Assembly (NCBI GenBank): GCA_963702165.1 | Contig: OY969722.1 | Span: forward strand, 1,550,001 to 1,614,000 | Direction: 5' to 3' | DNA length: 64,000 nucleotides | Source of the DNA: Terrimesophilobacter sp963702165 | GTDB lineage: Bacteria; Actinomycetota; Actinomycetes; Actinomycetales; Microbacteriaceae | Part shown: positions 15,056 to 23,450 of the stretch, piece by piece | Position numbering within the stretch: the first letter of the stretch is position 1 | Layout of the letters: every line of letters starts with the position of its first letter | Notes under the pieces: model-generated | Told to the model about the DNA's origin: nothing | What the model saw: the letters and a program-made list of their open reading frames with translations, nothing else | The model's database searches: none | Made by a program: the position numbers and the translations under genes

Positions 15056-16483
15056 TCACTGAACGGTGGCGGCGAGCCGTCCAGAATTGATCGCCGCGAT
15101 GAAGGCCCGGTAGTCGCTTTCATTCTGGTCGGCGTACGACTCGGCGAAGTCCGCAATCGCCTCGTCGAAGGTGTCGGACTTCCCGAGGTACGCCGCGATC
15201 TCGACGCGATCCCCGGTGCGCGAGTGGGCACGCGCCAAGGTCTCGCCGCACACGCGCGCGTACAGCATCGCGCCTCGGTGCATCATCTGCTCGGGATCGA
15301 GCGAGCCCTTCCAGTCGTGCAGCTGGCGCACGTAGAAGTCACGCTCGATGCCGCCCTCGCCCCGCACCCTCTGCCAGCCCAGAAAGATGTCGCTCGCGGC
15401 TTGCATGCCACGCTGTCCCCTGACCACGCGCTCACCATGGTGGGAGAACTCGCTCGGCCCCAGATAGCTCTCGAGCACCGAAGCGGCCGCCTCCTTCGCC
15501 TGGAGGAACAACGGGTCGGAATTGTCTTTGCCGGTCAGCAGGATAATCCACGAGCGCGTGCCGACGCTGCCCACGCCGACGACCTTCCTGGCCATGTGCA
15601 CGTACCTGTATTCGGCCAGCGGATGGCGCCCCGTCAGCAGCGTCTGGCGGTAGGAGGTCAGCATCTCGTGCATCCGGTCCTCGATGTCGTCGGCTGCCTC
15701 GTGCTGAGCCACAAGGTCCTCCACCGGCACGATGAGCGGCGGGTCGGCCTTGATTCGCAGTCGCCCATCCTCGACCGACACGAGCTTGGAGAACGCGCGC
15801 AGGCGGTCCTTGGTCCGAGCGTTCGTGACGATGTCGCCCCAGCCCTTGAGCTGCCGGCTGCCGGCGCGCTTGGCGTCACGTTCGCTGAGTAGCCATGACT
15901 GGATTTGCTGGGCATCGAGCCTGTCGTACCAGGCGTCGAGCACCGAGGCATCGGCAGCGCGCAGCATGTGCTCGCGGTAGGCGCGAACGGATGCGAGCAC
16001 AAGCATCCGGCGTTCGACATATGAGAAAGCACGGTGCCGCCCGGCGATCTCAAAACTGGCGGCGAGCCTCTTGACGTCCCATTCGAATGGTCCGGGCAGG
16101 GTCTCGTCGAAGTCGTTGATGTCGAAGACCAACTGGCGTTCCGGGGAGGCGAACAGGCCGAAGTTCGACAGATGCGCGTCGCCGCACAGCTGCACGGTGA
16201 GGCCGCTGTGGGATGCGGTGGCCAGATCGGCGGCCATCAGCAGTGCCGCGCCCCGATAGAACGTGAACGGGGAGACCATCATTCGCGCGTGCCGCACGGG
16301 AAGAAGCTCCGGGACGCGCGTGGTCTCCTGCAGCTCGAGCAGCGCCACCGGATCGGCCCGTGTTGCAGCGTCTCCCCAATCGCGTTGCGCGGATCGTGGT
16401 GTTCGACCGCGGGCCGCCCGTCCCGCATCGCGGCGCCGCCGGAACTCAGCCGGCTGTGTCGTGTGTGCCGCTTCGACTGTCAC
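15056..16483 (-). CDS. DUF2252 domain protein
   Basis: A 475-residue protein matching DUF2252 over almost its whole length, with the kinase-like core seen in CGDAHLSNFG, VFDINDFDET and WDVKRLAAS. Further family segments are MARKVVGVGSVGTR and GETLARAHSRTGD. The HLSNFG...DINDFD arrangement recalls aminoglycoside-phosphotransferase-type catalytic loops, which suggests a phosphotransferase fold, but no substrate is known. It starts with a GTG at 16483 and ends ten bases from the convergent propeller gene. Confidence 0.9.
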   Translation of the reverse strand: MTVEAAHTTQPAEFRRRRDAGRAARGRTPRSAQRDWGDAATRADPVALLELQETTRVPELLPVRHARMMVSPFTFYRGAALLMAADLATASHSGLTVQLCGDAHLSNFGLFASPERQLVFDINDFDETLPGPFEWDVKRLAASFEIAGRHRAFSYVERRMLVLASVRAYREHMLRAADASVLDAWYDRLDAQQIQSWLLSERDAKRAGSRQLKGWGDIVTNARTKDRLRAFSKLVSVEDGRLRIKADPPLIVPVEDLVAQHEAADDIEDRMHEMLTSYRQTLLTGRHPLAEYRYVHMARKVVGVGSVGTRSWIILLTGKDNSDPLFLQAKEAAASVLESYLGPSEFSHHGERVVRGQRGMQAASDIFLGWQRVRGEGGIERDFYVRQLHDWKGSLDPEQMMHRGAMLYARVCGETLARAHSRTGDRVEIAAYLGKSDTFDEAIADFAESYADQNESDYRAFIAAINSGRLAATVQ

Positions 16484-16617
16484 CGTCGTTCCCTCGTCGC
16501 CCGCGCTTCAATGAGCCGCTATGGAGAAACCTCGCATGCCGTGTTGGGCTCGGCGTCACCCCTCACGGATGACCTGATCATGGGAACCCGACCACCCGAT
16601 CTGTCGCCTTCTTCCGC

Positions 16618-17238
16618 TCAGACCGTGCGTGCTCCCGGTGGACCGGCCAGCACAGTCGGCACGTACTCGAGCAGTTGCAGCCGGCCGTCGAAGGTCCGGC
16701 TCTCCACGAGCTCGAGGGCGACATCCGGATAGCCGTCGTAGATGCGCTCACTCCCGGTCTTGCCCGTGATGACCGGGAACAGGACCACCCGGAATCGGTC
16801 CACCAGGCCCGCCGCCAGTAGTGCCCGGCATACGCTCAGGCTGCCGATCGTGCGCATCGGTGAGGCGCCGCTTCGCTTCATCTCGGCCACCGCCTCGACT
16901 GCATCCCCGTTGATCACTTCGGTGTTTGGCAGAGCCGTCGGTTGCTTGAGGGTCGAAGAGAAGACCACCTTGCGAGCCTGGGCGACCTCCTCAATGGATG
17001 CCTCTTCGTCCTCCGAGAAGCCTGCTTCCGGATTGTCCCGCTGCGCGGCGAACCCCGCCATCTGACGGTAGGTCTTCGCCCCCATCAGCAGGGTCCAGTC
17101 CCTCTCGGGCTGCTCGGCGAGCCAGCGCAGATACTCCGGACCCTCCAGCCCCCACCATCCGGGCCAGCCCTCGGCGGATGCGTACCCGTCCAGCGAGATG
17201 ATGAAATCCACCAGGACCTGGGTCTTGTTCTCGGCCAT
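16618..17238 (-). CDS. Dihydrofolate reductase family protein (RibD C-terminal type)
   Basis: A 206-residue member of the RibD_C/DHFR-like reductase family, NAD(P)H-binding enzymes common in actinobacteria. Typical motifs are VDFIISLDGYASAEG at the N-terminus, LLMGAKTYRQMAGF, KVVFSSTL, and the nucleotide-binding TIGSLSVCRALLAAGLVD followed by LFPVITGKTG. The substrate is unknown; true folate reduction is unlikely. Confidence 0.9.
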   Translation of the reverse strand: MAENKTQVLVDFIISLDGYASAEGWPGWWGLEGPEYLRWLAEQPERDWTLLMGAKTYRQMAGFAAQRDNPEAGFSEDEEASIEEVAQARKVVFSSTLKQPTALPNTEVINGDAVEAVAEMKRSGASPMRTIGSLSVCRALLAAGLVDRFRVVLFPVITGKTGSERIYDGYPDVALELVESRTFDGRLQLLEYVPTVLAGPPGARTV

Positions 17239-17354
17239 TGCCTTCTCCGTTCTCCACGTCGAGATCGTCGGGCGCCCAGCCTACGTTTGTCGCCTTGAAG
17301 CGGGGACCCCCACGGCCGCTCCGACCTCTTGGAGGTGGCACCGTCGCGACATCG

Positions 17355-18248
17355 TCAGCGACTGACGGCGGCTTCCTCCTCGAGACGCCCGAGCTTCTCC
17401 GGGTTCGCGATGGCGAAGATCCGCTTCACCCGACCGCCTTCGATGACGAGGGTCACGACGCCCAGCAGTTGCCCGTCCATCTCCATCCGGATGCCGGGCT
17501 CGCCATTCACCCACGTCGCGACCGCGGCGATCCCGCCGCCGGCCTTCGCCAACCCGCCAATGACGTACCGCGCGACCCGGTCGGCACCGACGATCGGCCG
17601 GCGTGCCGCGCCCTGCGCCTTTCCGCCGCCGTCGGCCACGGAAACCACGTCCGGGGCGAGCACATCCATGAGACCCTGCAGATCGCCGGTGTTGAGTGCG
17701 GCGACCAGCCGGCCAACCACTTCCTCGAATTCGGACCGAACGACGCGCACCCTGGGTCGCCGCGCCGTGACGTGGCTCTTGGCTCGGTGCGCAATCTGCC
17801 GGACCGCAGCCGGTGACTTGTCGACGGCATCCGCGATCTCGTCGTACGGCATGTCGAAGACCTCGCGCAGTACGAAGACCGCGCGCTCGGCCGGACCGAG
17901 CGTCTCGAGCACGGTGAGCATCGCGATGGAGAGGTTCTCGGCGAGTTCGACATCGTCCGCGACATCCGGACTCGTCAGCAGCGGCTCCGGCAGCCACTCG
18001 CCCACGTACTCCTCGCGACGCCGCGTCACCGTGCGCAGGTGGTTGAGCGCTTGGCGCGTCACGATGCGCACCAGGTAGGCGCGCGGCTCACGGATCTCGG
18101 ATGCGTCGACCGCCGCCCACCGGATCCAGGATTCCTGCAGCACATCCTCGGCATCCGCAGCCGAGCCCAACAGCTCGTACGCGACGGTGAACAGGAGCCT
18201 CCGGTGGACGACGAACGGATCGTCGCCGGCGTGCGCGATGCTGCCCAT
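17355..18248 (-). CDS. sigJ: ECF41-group RNA polymerase sigma factor (SigJ-like)
   Basis: A 297-residue extracytoplasmic-function sigma factor. Region 2 (residues 10-75, with AEDVLQESWIRW) and region 4 (130-175, YDEIADAVDKSPAAVRQIAH) are followed by a SnoaL/NTF2-like C-terminal domain that regulates activity in this group. The hallmark ECF41 signatures are all present: WLPEP between regions 2 and 4, DGGGKA in the C-terminal domain, and NPEKL near the end. It is co-transcribed nine bases behind the carboxymuconolactone-decarboxylase-like gene, the conserved ECF41 partner. No anti-sigma gene is present, as usual for the group. Confidence 0.94.
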   Translation of the reverse strand: MGSIAHAGDDPFVVHRRLLFTVAYELLGSAADAEDVLQESWIRWAAVDASEIREPRAYLVRIVTRQALNHLRTVTRRREEYVGEWLPEPLLTSPDVADDVELAENLSIAMLTVLETLGPAERAVFVLREVFDMPYDEIADAVDKSPAAVRQIAHRAKSHVTARRPRVRVVRSEFEEVVGRLVAALNTGDLQGLMDVLAPDVVSVADGGGKAQGAARRPIVGADRVARYVIGGLAKAGGGIAAVATWVNGEPGIRMEMDGQLLGVVTLVIEGGRVKRIFAIANPEKLGRLEEEAAVSR

Positions 18249-18257
18249 GCCCGGAGC

Positions 18258-18848
18258 CTACGCGGCGTCCGCGGCGGTTGACGGAACGGCAAGCGGCGGG
18301 AGACCGCACGCATCCGCGAACTCCTCGGAGTGGATGCCGAGCGCGACGTTCATGCGCGCCGACATGTTCATGAAGGCAACGCGCGCCGCAAGTTCGACCA
18401 GCGCGGCTGCGCCGAGATCGGCGAGGAGGGCATCCGACAACTCATCGGTCACCGCCGGGGGCGTCTGGCTGGCCGCCTCCGCGTACTCCATCACCCTGCG
18501 CTCGGTCGAGGTGAAGACGGAGGTCTCCCGCCAGCGCGGCACCTCACGTGCCTTCGCCTCGTCGAGGCCACGATCGTGCGCCATGAAGTAGTTGAAGTCG
18601 AGGCAGAAACTGCAGCCGATCGTCGCGGCCGCGGCCATGGCGGCATACGACGCAAGGTTTGGATCGAGCTCGCCCCACTTTTCGACCTTGCCGCCGAGAC
18701 CCATGGCGTCCTTCATGACGGACTTGTGGTGCCACAGCACGCCGACGGACTGGGGCACGAAGCCCAGCTTCTTGCGGGCCGCGAACTTCACGAGCGCTCC
18801 GAACACGCCGTTGATCTCGGTCAGGGGGATGCGGGTGTCGCCGGTCAT
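18258..18848 (-). CDS. Carboxymuconolactone decarboxylase/AhpD-family protein
   Basis: A 196-residue helical protein of the CMD/AhpD family with the redox CxxC motif in TIGCSFCLDFNYFMAHDRG (residues about 95-115). AhpD relatives use these cysteines for peroxide detoxification; here the substrate is unknown. The ATG at 18848 follows GGAG at a proper distance, so it is favoured over a TTG at 18860. It is the first gene of the ECF41 unit, with a matching ECF41-type promoter 44 bases upstream, and so is the likely main target of the sigma factor. Confidence 0.9.
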   Translation of the reverse strand: MTGDTRIPLTEINGVFGALVKFAARKKLGFVPQSVGVLWHHKSVMKDAMGLGGKVEKWGELDPNLASYAAMAAAATIGCSFCLDFNYFMAHDRGLDEAKAREVPRWRETSVFTSTERRVMEYAEAASQTPPAVTDELSDALLADLGAAALVELAARVAFMNMSARMNVALGIHSEEFADACGLPPLAVPSTAADAA

Positions 18849-18891
18849 CTCTTTCTCCAATGTGTCGATGGATCGTGTCCTTCAACATGGA

Positions 18892-18918
18892 GACACCAAG
18901 CGGCGCCGGTCTGTGACA
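18892..18918 (-). promoter_or_regulatory. Predicted ECF41 sigma-factor promoter
   Basis: Reading the minus strand, TGTCACA (18918-18912) is followed by exactly 16 bases and then TGTC (18895-18892). The published ECF41 consensus is TGTCACA-N16-CGTC, so only one base differs. The site lies directly upstream of the CMD-sigJ pair and implies positive autoregulation. Confidence 0.8.
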
Positions 18919-18939
18919 TCTCGCGACTCGGCGGGGTGG

Positions 18940-19239
18940 CTACGCCGGTTCTTCGGCTTCCACCTGAGCCGCGGGCTCTCGGCGGCGGTAGATGTACATC
19001 GTGATGAGCAACGCAATGGCCGTTATCACCGCGCAGACGTTGGCGATGATCAGCGGGAGCGCTCCGTTGACGATGCCGTACGCCAGCCAGAGCAGGAACC
19101 CGATCAGCAGGATGCATACCCAGGCGGGCGAGGTGCCGCCGGCATCCCGTTTCCGGACGATGACGCGGATCTGGAGAATCGGCGCGAGGGCCATGACCAG
19201 ACCCCACGATGTCGTGATTACATCAAGCGCTTCGGACAA
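18940..19239 (-). CDS. SemiSWEET/PQ-loop family membrane protein
   Basis: A 99-residue protein with three predicted helices (WGLVMALAPILQIRVIV, VCILLIGFLLWLAYGIV, IIANVCAVITAIALLITMYI), the size and layout of SemiSWEET sugar transporters, which work as dimers. The first-helix proline and the polar GLVMALAPILQ segment resemble the PQ/PN element. The substrate is not known. It precedes the ECF41 promoter on the same strand but is separate from that unit. Confidence 0.8.
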   Translation of the reverse strand: MSEALDVITTSWGLVMALAPILQIRVIVRKRDAGGTSPAWVCILLIGFLLWLAYGIVNGALPLIIANVCAVITAIALLITMYIYRRREPAAQVEAEEPA

Positions 19240-19431
19240 GTTGACCCCTGGCTTCAGAACGGTGGATGGTGGACGCGAGCGCCCTCACCTATCTGAAGTC
19301 GCGACGGCTCGCGTCGTCCCCGTAGAGAGGGAGGATACGGTTCAGCCGGGTCACAGTTCGAGGCTAGCAGTCGCCGGCAGAAGACCCATGGCAGGCGAAA
19401 TCTCCAGGCGCTCGGGTGATCACGGCGATGG

Positions 19432-19901
19432 CTACGGGGCCGCTCTGAATGGCCCCGACACGCCAAAGAGCGCCAGCGATTCATCGCAGGCGTCGTCGTC
19501 ACCGGATACGCCCTCGTCGAAGTAGGGCGCGTACTCACGCGCAAAGTGAATCGGCTCTTCGAACCGGAACTTCTGGCCGTCGTTGTCCCGCACCGAGTCT
19601 GCCGTCACTTCCAGGTTCGGCGGCACGACGGCTCGATACAGACCGCTCGGCCCCTCGACCACCTCGAGGTACAAGCATCCGTCGTCACCAACAGTCAGGA
19701 AACCTTCGTAGCGAACGTCGTCGCTGACGGCTCCGCCCTTGTCGCTGACATAGATGATTCCGCCACTCGTCTCAACGACCAAGGACCTAGCATCGGGCGG
19801 CTCACCGGTGCACGAGGCCAGGTGGTCGCGAGGAGGAAAGCCAGGAGCACGCCGCCGGTCGCTGTGGCCTTGCGGCCGGGTCTGCCCGTCGCGACTGCCA
19901 T
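19432..19901 (-). CDS. Putative lipoprotein, frame interrupted once
   Basis: A secreted lipoprotein of about 155 residues. Its N-terminus has basic residues and the hydrophobic core GGVLLAFLLAT, while the lipobox LASC and the mature part are one frame away. The break is near 19825 and is repaired by adding one C in ACCACCTGGCC, giving LLATTLASCTG. The mature part continues SLVVETSGGIIYVSDKGG and ends with an acidic region and FGVSGPFRAAP. The family is unknown. This is a probable one-base deletion, opposite in sign to most breaks in this window. Confidence 0.6.
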
Positions 19902-20059
19902 GGCGGCCTGCCCCCAAACGTTGTGCCACAGCTTCCCCGGTACCTGTCACCGTGTCAATGCCAGCGTCGGTGCCGCTGTACATGCCGACCTCCTCCCCGG
20001 GCGCCGCGAATGTTGACGACCCGGTTGGCAATTTGGTGCCATCCCGGACCGCGCAAGGA

Positions 20060-20746
20060 TCATGAAGTAAAGAGCTTCCAGGTCCCCTCGGAGATGACGT
20101 CGACTGTGCCGTCCTCGACACGGAGCGCGGTGTCGTCATCGATTGCGTAGACGGGCACCGGGATCCGATCCGCCCAGCGTCGGATGTTCTCGAGGGTCGT
20201 ATCGGGCATGTCCGGGTTCCCGAGGTGCGGGTACAGCGTGACGTCGACATGACCGAGCGCGCGTTCGGCATCCCGTCCCATATCGCTGCCCTCGGGGACG
20301 AACTCCCGATCGAACTCGGCATCGCAGTTATAGGGAGTGACGGCGATGCTCCCCGCACTCACCCCGACGTACACGGAGTCCTTAAGGGTCAACATGAGGT
20401 CGGCGAGACCTGATTCACGCATCCAATGAACCAGGTAGAGCACGTCCCCGCCCCACACGAGAAGGGCGTCAGTCTTCTGCACTTCGGGCACCCACGCCTC
20501 CTCGCGCAGTGTCGGAAGCGCCGTGAGTTCGAGGACGCCCAGGGTCTTCCACCCGAGCCCTGCCAATGGGCTCGACGCCGCGCCGGTGATCGCAGCGCGG
20601 GCCATGACGGCTCCGCCGGGAAAGGGATACACGCCTGTCGCGATGATTAGCGCGCGGGACTCGGCGATGGGTTTGCCGAGCATGTCGACAAGCGTTTGCT
20701 CGATGCTCGGATTGCGGATCCCGCCCGACGTCAGGAGGTACTTCAC
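20060..20746 (-). CDS. Peptidase E-like protein (peptidase S51 family)
   Basis: A 228-residue member of the S51 family, class-I-glutaminase-like serine peptidases that cleave Asp-X dipeptides or process related substrates. The nucleophile elbow is VGVSAGSIAV (Ser within GxSAG), the substrate loop is VWGGDVLYLVHWM, and a late histidine appears in YPHLGNPDMP. The GTG at 20746, after GGAG, gives KYLLTSGGIRN, the usual start of the domain. The open frame upstream to 20830 is probably not translated. Confidence 0.88.
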   Translation of the reverse strand: MKYLLTSGGIRNPSIEQTLVDMLGKPIAESRALIIATGVYPFPGGAVMARAAITGAASSPLAGLGWKTLGVLELTALPTLREEAWVPEVQKTDALLVWGGDVLYLVHWMRESGLADLMLTLKDSVYVGVSAGSIAVTPYNCDAEFDREFVPEGSDMGRDAERALGHVDVTLYPHLGNPDMPDTTLENIRRWADRIPVPVYAIDDDTALRVEDGTVDVISEGTWKLFTS

Positions 20747-20979
20747 GAGTGCTCCGATCTCTGCGGCTGCCCTGTCAGCACGAAGTAGAGGGATCTTATC
20801 GGAGCGACTTCGCCTGGAAGCGGCCCTCAACGAGACGCAGCGAATTCACCGGCATAATGCTTCGCTCCCTGTCTGCCCACACGGTCCACCACGCCCTCTG
20901 CCCGATCTTGGTGTACCCGGAACCTCCCCAAGCACCCAGGGGGCTTGCTCTCCCCGGACGCAGCGTGTACTAGAGAAGG

Positions 20980-21828
20980 ATGAATACGCACGGAGGCACC
21001 CTCCGCGGACGCGTTGCAGTCGTTACGGGTTCTACGCGTGGTCTTGGGTTCTCCATGGCCCGACTACTGGGACATCAGGGCGCGACCGTGGTGCTGGCAT
21101 CCAGGTCGTCCGCCGACGTCATGGATGCCGTGGACCGGCTGATGGCGGAAGGGATCTCGGTCACGGGAAGTCGCTGCGACACCGGCGAAATGGCCGACGT
21201 CGAAGCCCTCCGCGACGAGGCTCTCAGCCGCGGGATGCTCGATATCTGGGTCAACAACGCTGGAACTTCCGGTATCTTCGGCCCCACGGCGTCTACGCCA
21301 GTCGATGACTTCACGCGCGTGGTGCGCACGAACATTCTGGGAACGTTCCACGGCTCGCGGGTCGCGTTGCCGGTATTTCTCGCCCAAGGCCATGGCGACC
21401 TCGTCAACGTTTACGGCCAGGGCGACCAAGGACCGGTGGCGCTGCAGAACGCTTATGCGTCAAGCAAGCGCTGGGTCCGCCAGTTCACCGAGACGTTGCG
21501 GATGGAAACCAAAGGTACCGGGATCCGGGTGCATGGCATGAACCCGGGGTTGGTGATGACACAACTTCTGAAACGTGTCACAGCCCAGGCCGGGTACGAG
21601 CAGCGGCTGAAGGCCCTGCAGGTCGTCGTTGGCCTGTGGGGGCAGAGCCCTGAGGCCGCCGCACGCCCCCTCCTCGACCTCGTCGCCTCGGATACCCCCG
21701 AATTCCGGGACCTGACCAAGGCGACCTTGGTCACCCGCGGATTGCGCAACGTCCTAGCCGGACGCCTCCGCCGCGCCAACCGCATGCCCTTGGACATCAC
21801 GGTCGTCGACACGAACCGCCAAGGCTGA
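20980..21828 (+). CDS. SDR family oxidoreductase
   Basis: A 282-residue short-chain dehydrogenase with a classical Rossmann N-terminus (VVTGSTRGLGFSMARLL), the NNAG motif (WVNNAGTSG), Asn in VVRTNILGTF, and catalytic Tyr/Lys in AYASSKRW. The serine normally about 13 residues before the tyrosine is not evident: the strand reads LVNVYGQGDQGPV. Catalysis may therefore differ from standard members. Ribosome site GAGAAGGA. Substrate unknown. Confidence 0.9.
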   Translation: MNTHGGTLRGRVAVVTGSTRGLGFSMARLLGHQGATVVLASRSSADVMDAVDRLMAEGISVTGSRCDTGEMADVEALRDEALSRGMLDIWVNNAGTSGIFGPTASTPVDDFTRVVRTNILGTFHGSRVALPVFLAQGHGDLVNVYGQGDQGPVALQNAYASSKRWVRQFTETLRMETKGTGIRVHGMNPGLVMTQLLKRVTAQAGYEQRLKALQVVVGLWGQSPEAAARPLLDLVASDTPEFRDLTKATLVTRGLRNVLAGRLRRANRMPLDITVVDTNRQG

Positions 21829-21906
21829 CTGCTCCCGCAGTGTGACCCGCCGCACCACCTGCGAGAAATGAGTCCTTTCGCATCGCGTGCACGCGGTATT
21901 TTCGAT

Positions 21907-22107
21907 TTACTTGCTGGTCGTTCCCGAGTACTTCAGCGCGCCGATCGTCGGCTTGCCAATCGCCCAATCGGAAGGCACGGTCCACGTACCGCTTGAACTC
22001 AACGTGCCACTGAACGAAGTACCGAGATTCAGTCCGTACCGCTTGGATGCAGTTGCGATGGCGACTGACCCGGAAACGGTCTGGCTCGCCGTGACACCGC
22101 CGCTCAC
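21907..22107 (-). pseudogene. Remnant of a secreted protein (C-terminal fragment)
   Basis: The minus strand reads about 66 residues rich in Ser, Thr and Gly (TASQTVSGSVAIATASKRYG, SGTLSSSGTWTVPSDWAIG), the composition of an extracellular or phage-tail-like protein. A stop codon lies a few codons upstream of the GTG and no signal peptide or ribosome site is seen, so it looks like a leftover C-terminus. The rest of this 319-base gap after the SDR gene holds nothing I recognise. Confidence 0.4.
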
Positions 22108-22147
22108 ACGGCGGACACGAACCGGTCGATGTCACGCTGTGTCTTCG

Positions 22148-22558
22148 TCACCAGCGACGCCGTCGTACCCAGTTCGCGCACGGTTGAACTGACCCGCGGC
22201 GCACACCCCGGCAGGCAGGCATCTGCTGGGGCGATTCACGATCATCCCACTCACCGTCGCCGTCAAAGTCTGCTTGGCCTGAAGGCCCGGGCAATAGGAG
22301 ATCGTAGGCGTTGAGCAGGAGCTCGCAGTCGCAACAGCAGGCGCCCATTTCAGACAACCGTGTGAGTAGCGCAGTAGCCCGCGGGGCGCAGCGTTCGCGA
22401 TACCACAGGACGAAGCGGTGACTGTTGTCGCAACCAAACTCATCGATTTGACGGCTGACGAAGCATGCGAGGCATTCGCCCGCACATGGAGCAGAAATAA
22501 TCTCTCCGGCTTCGCGAACAATCTGCTCGGCTAGCTCAGCAACTGTTTTCGTATTCAT
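22148..22558 (-). CDS. DUF2695 domain protein
   Basis: A 136-residue protein whose middle matches DUF2695, a small cysteine-rich domain of unknown function: ECLACFVSRQIDEFGCDNSH, then RFVLWYRER, and the CCCDCELLLNAYDL block. The cysteine pairs could bind zinc. The last 35 residues are not family-like (QADFDGDGEWDD...), so a 3' frame change or extension is possible. The start MNTKTVAELAEQ at 22558 is the first plausible ATG. Confidence 0.72.
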   Translation of the reverse strand: MNTKTVAELAEQIVREAGEIISAPCAGECLACFVSRQIDEFGCDNSHRFVLWYRERCAPRATALLTRLSEMGACCCDCELLLNAYDLLLPGPSGQADFDGDGEWDDRESPQQMPACRGVRRGSVQPCANWVRRRRW

Positions 22559-22734
22559 ACCGACACGGTGCCGCAGACCACCGACGCGATCGCGCCGGTG
22601 TGAAACCCACAGCACGATAAGCGGCAGCGCGCAGAGGAGAACTTGCAGTTGCTTAAGAAATCAGCCCGCCCAGAAGAGGCTCTCAGCTCCTGTCGCTCGC
22701 ACTACGCGCTCGACAGGAACGATCGATTGTTCCG

Positions 22735-23055
22735 TTACGCGATCTGCAGGGGCGTGATCGCCGCGATCTGGTCGCGCAGCTCCCGCCGCTCGAGCCGCAA
22801 CTCGTAGTTCGATTGCAGGTTCATCCAGAACTCCTCGGAGGTGCCGAAGTACCGCGCCAGGCGAATCGCGGTGTCAGCGGAGATCCCCCGCTTGCCATGC
22901 ACAATCTCGTTGATCCGGCGCGGCGGCACGCCAATCGACACGGCGAGCCGGTTCTGTGTAATCCCGAAGCCCTCGATGAAATCCTCCATGAGGATCTCCC
23001 CCGGGTGGATCGGCTCGATCAGGTTCACGTCAGTGATAGTCGACGAGTTCGACAT
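22735..23055 (-). CDS. higA: HigA-family antitoxin (XRE-type regulator)
   Basis: A 106-residue helix-turn-helix antitoxin of the HigA/VapI family: IHPGEILMEDFIEGFGITQ (family N-terminus), RLAVSIGVPPRRINEIVHGK (HTH), RGISADTAIRLARYFGTSEE and FWMNLQSNYEL. It neutralises the HigB toxin and normally represses the operon. It starts 26 bases inside the 3' end of higB, giving the toxin-first order typical of higBA. Confidence 0.93.
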   Translation of the reverse strand: MSNSSTITDVNLIEPIHPGEILMEDFIEGFGITQNRLAVSIGVPPRRINEIVHGKRGISADTAIRLARYFGTSEEFWMNLQSNYELRLERRELRDQIAAITPLQIA

Positions 23056-23311
23056 CTTCCGCACCTCCATCTCTCCAGACGAAGCAAATTCGCCACTGCG
23101 CGTTGACCCGGATGCTGTACTGCCCACGGCGGTCACCCACCAGCTGCTCCAGCCTGTTTCCCGGCGGAATCCGGAGATCCTCCACGTCCTTGGCTGCATG
23201 GATCAATTCGAGCTTCCGCAGAGTCGCTCGCTGCACCGTTCGATCAACGCGCTTGACGTACTGCTCATGCCAGATACGCTCGGCGTCCTTGCCTCCGAAC
23301 GATCTGATCAC
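23030..23311 (-). CDS. higB: HigB-type toxin (RelE/ParE superfamily)
   Basis: A 93-residue ribosome-dependent mRNA interferase-like toxin: MIRSFGGKDAERIWHEQYV at the start, LRIPPGNRLEQLVGDRRGQY and SIRVNAQWRICFVWRDGGAE with the basic/aromatic RVNAQWRICF core of the HigB fold, ending VDYH. Translation starts at a GTG. The gene lies directly upstream of and overlaps higA. Length and motifs are intact, so the system is probably functional. Confidence 0.93.
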   Translation of the reverse strand: MIRSFGGKDAERIWHEQYVKRVDRTVQRATLRKLELIHAAKDVEDLRIPPGNRLEQLVGDRRGQYSIRVNAQWRICFVWRDGGAEDVELVDYH

Positions 23312-23346
23312 GCTATAAGCGTATAACGCGACGCGTCAATAACGCT
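23311..23346 (-). promoter_or_regulatory. Predicted higBA operator
   Basis: On the minus strand, GCGTTAT occurs twice (AGCGTTATTGACGCG and TCGCGTTATACGC) followed by GCTTATAGCG just before the GTG, and the outer arms AGCGT and ACGCT are inverted. Such repeats at a higBA start are the expected HigA binding region. The promoter elements overlap it and cannot be set exactly. Confidence 0.55.
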
Positions 23347-23450
23347 ACACGTTAAAGCGGAACTTCACCACGTCGCAGTCTGACTGGAAGCGGATGCATC
23401 TATCGATGCGCCGCAAATAAACACAGCTGTCCAGTTTCCGACGCGGAGCG

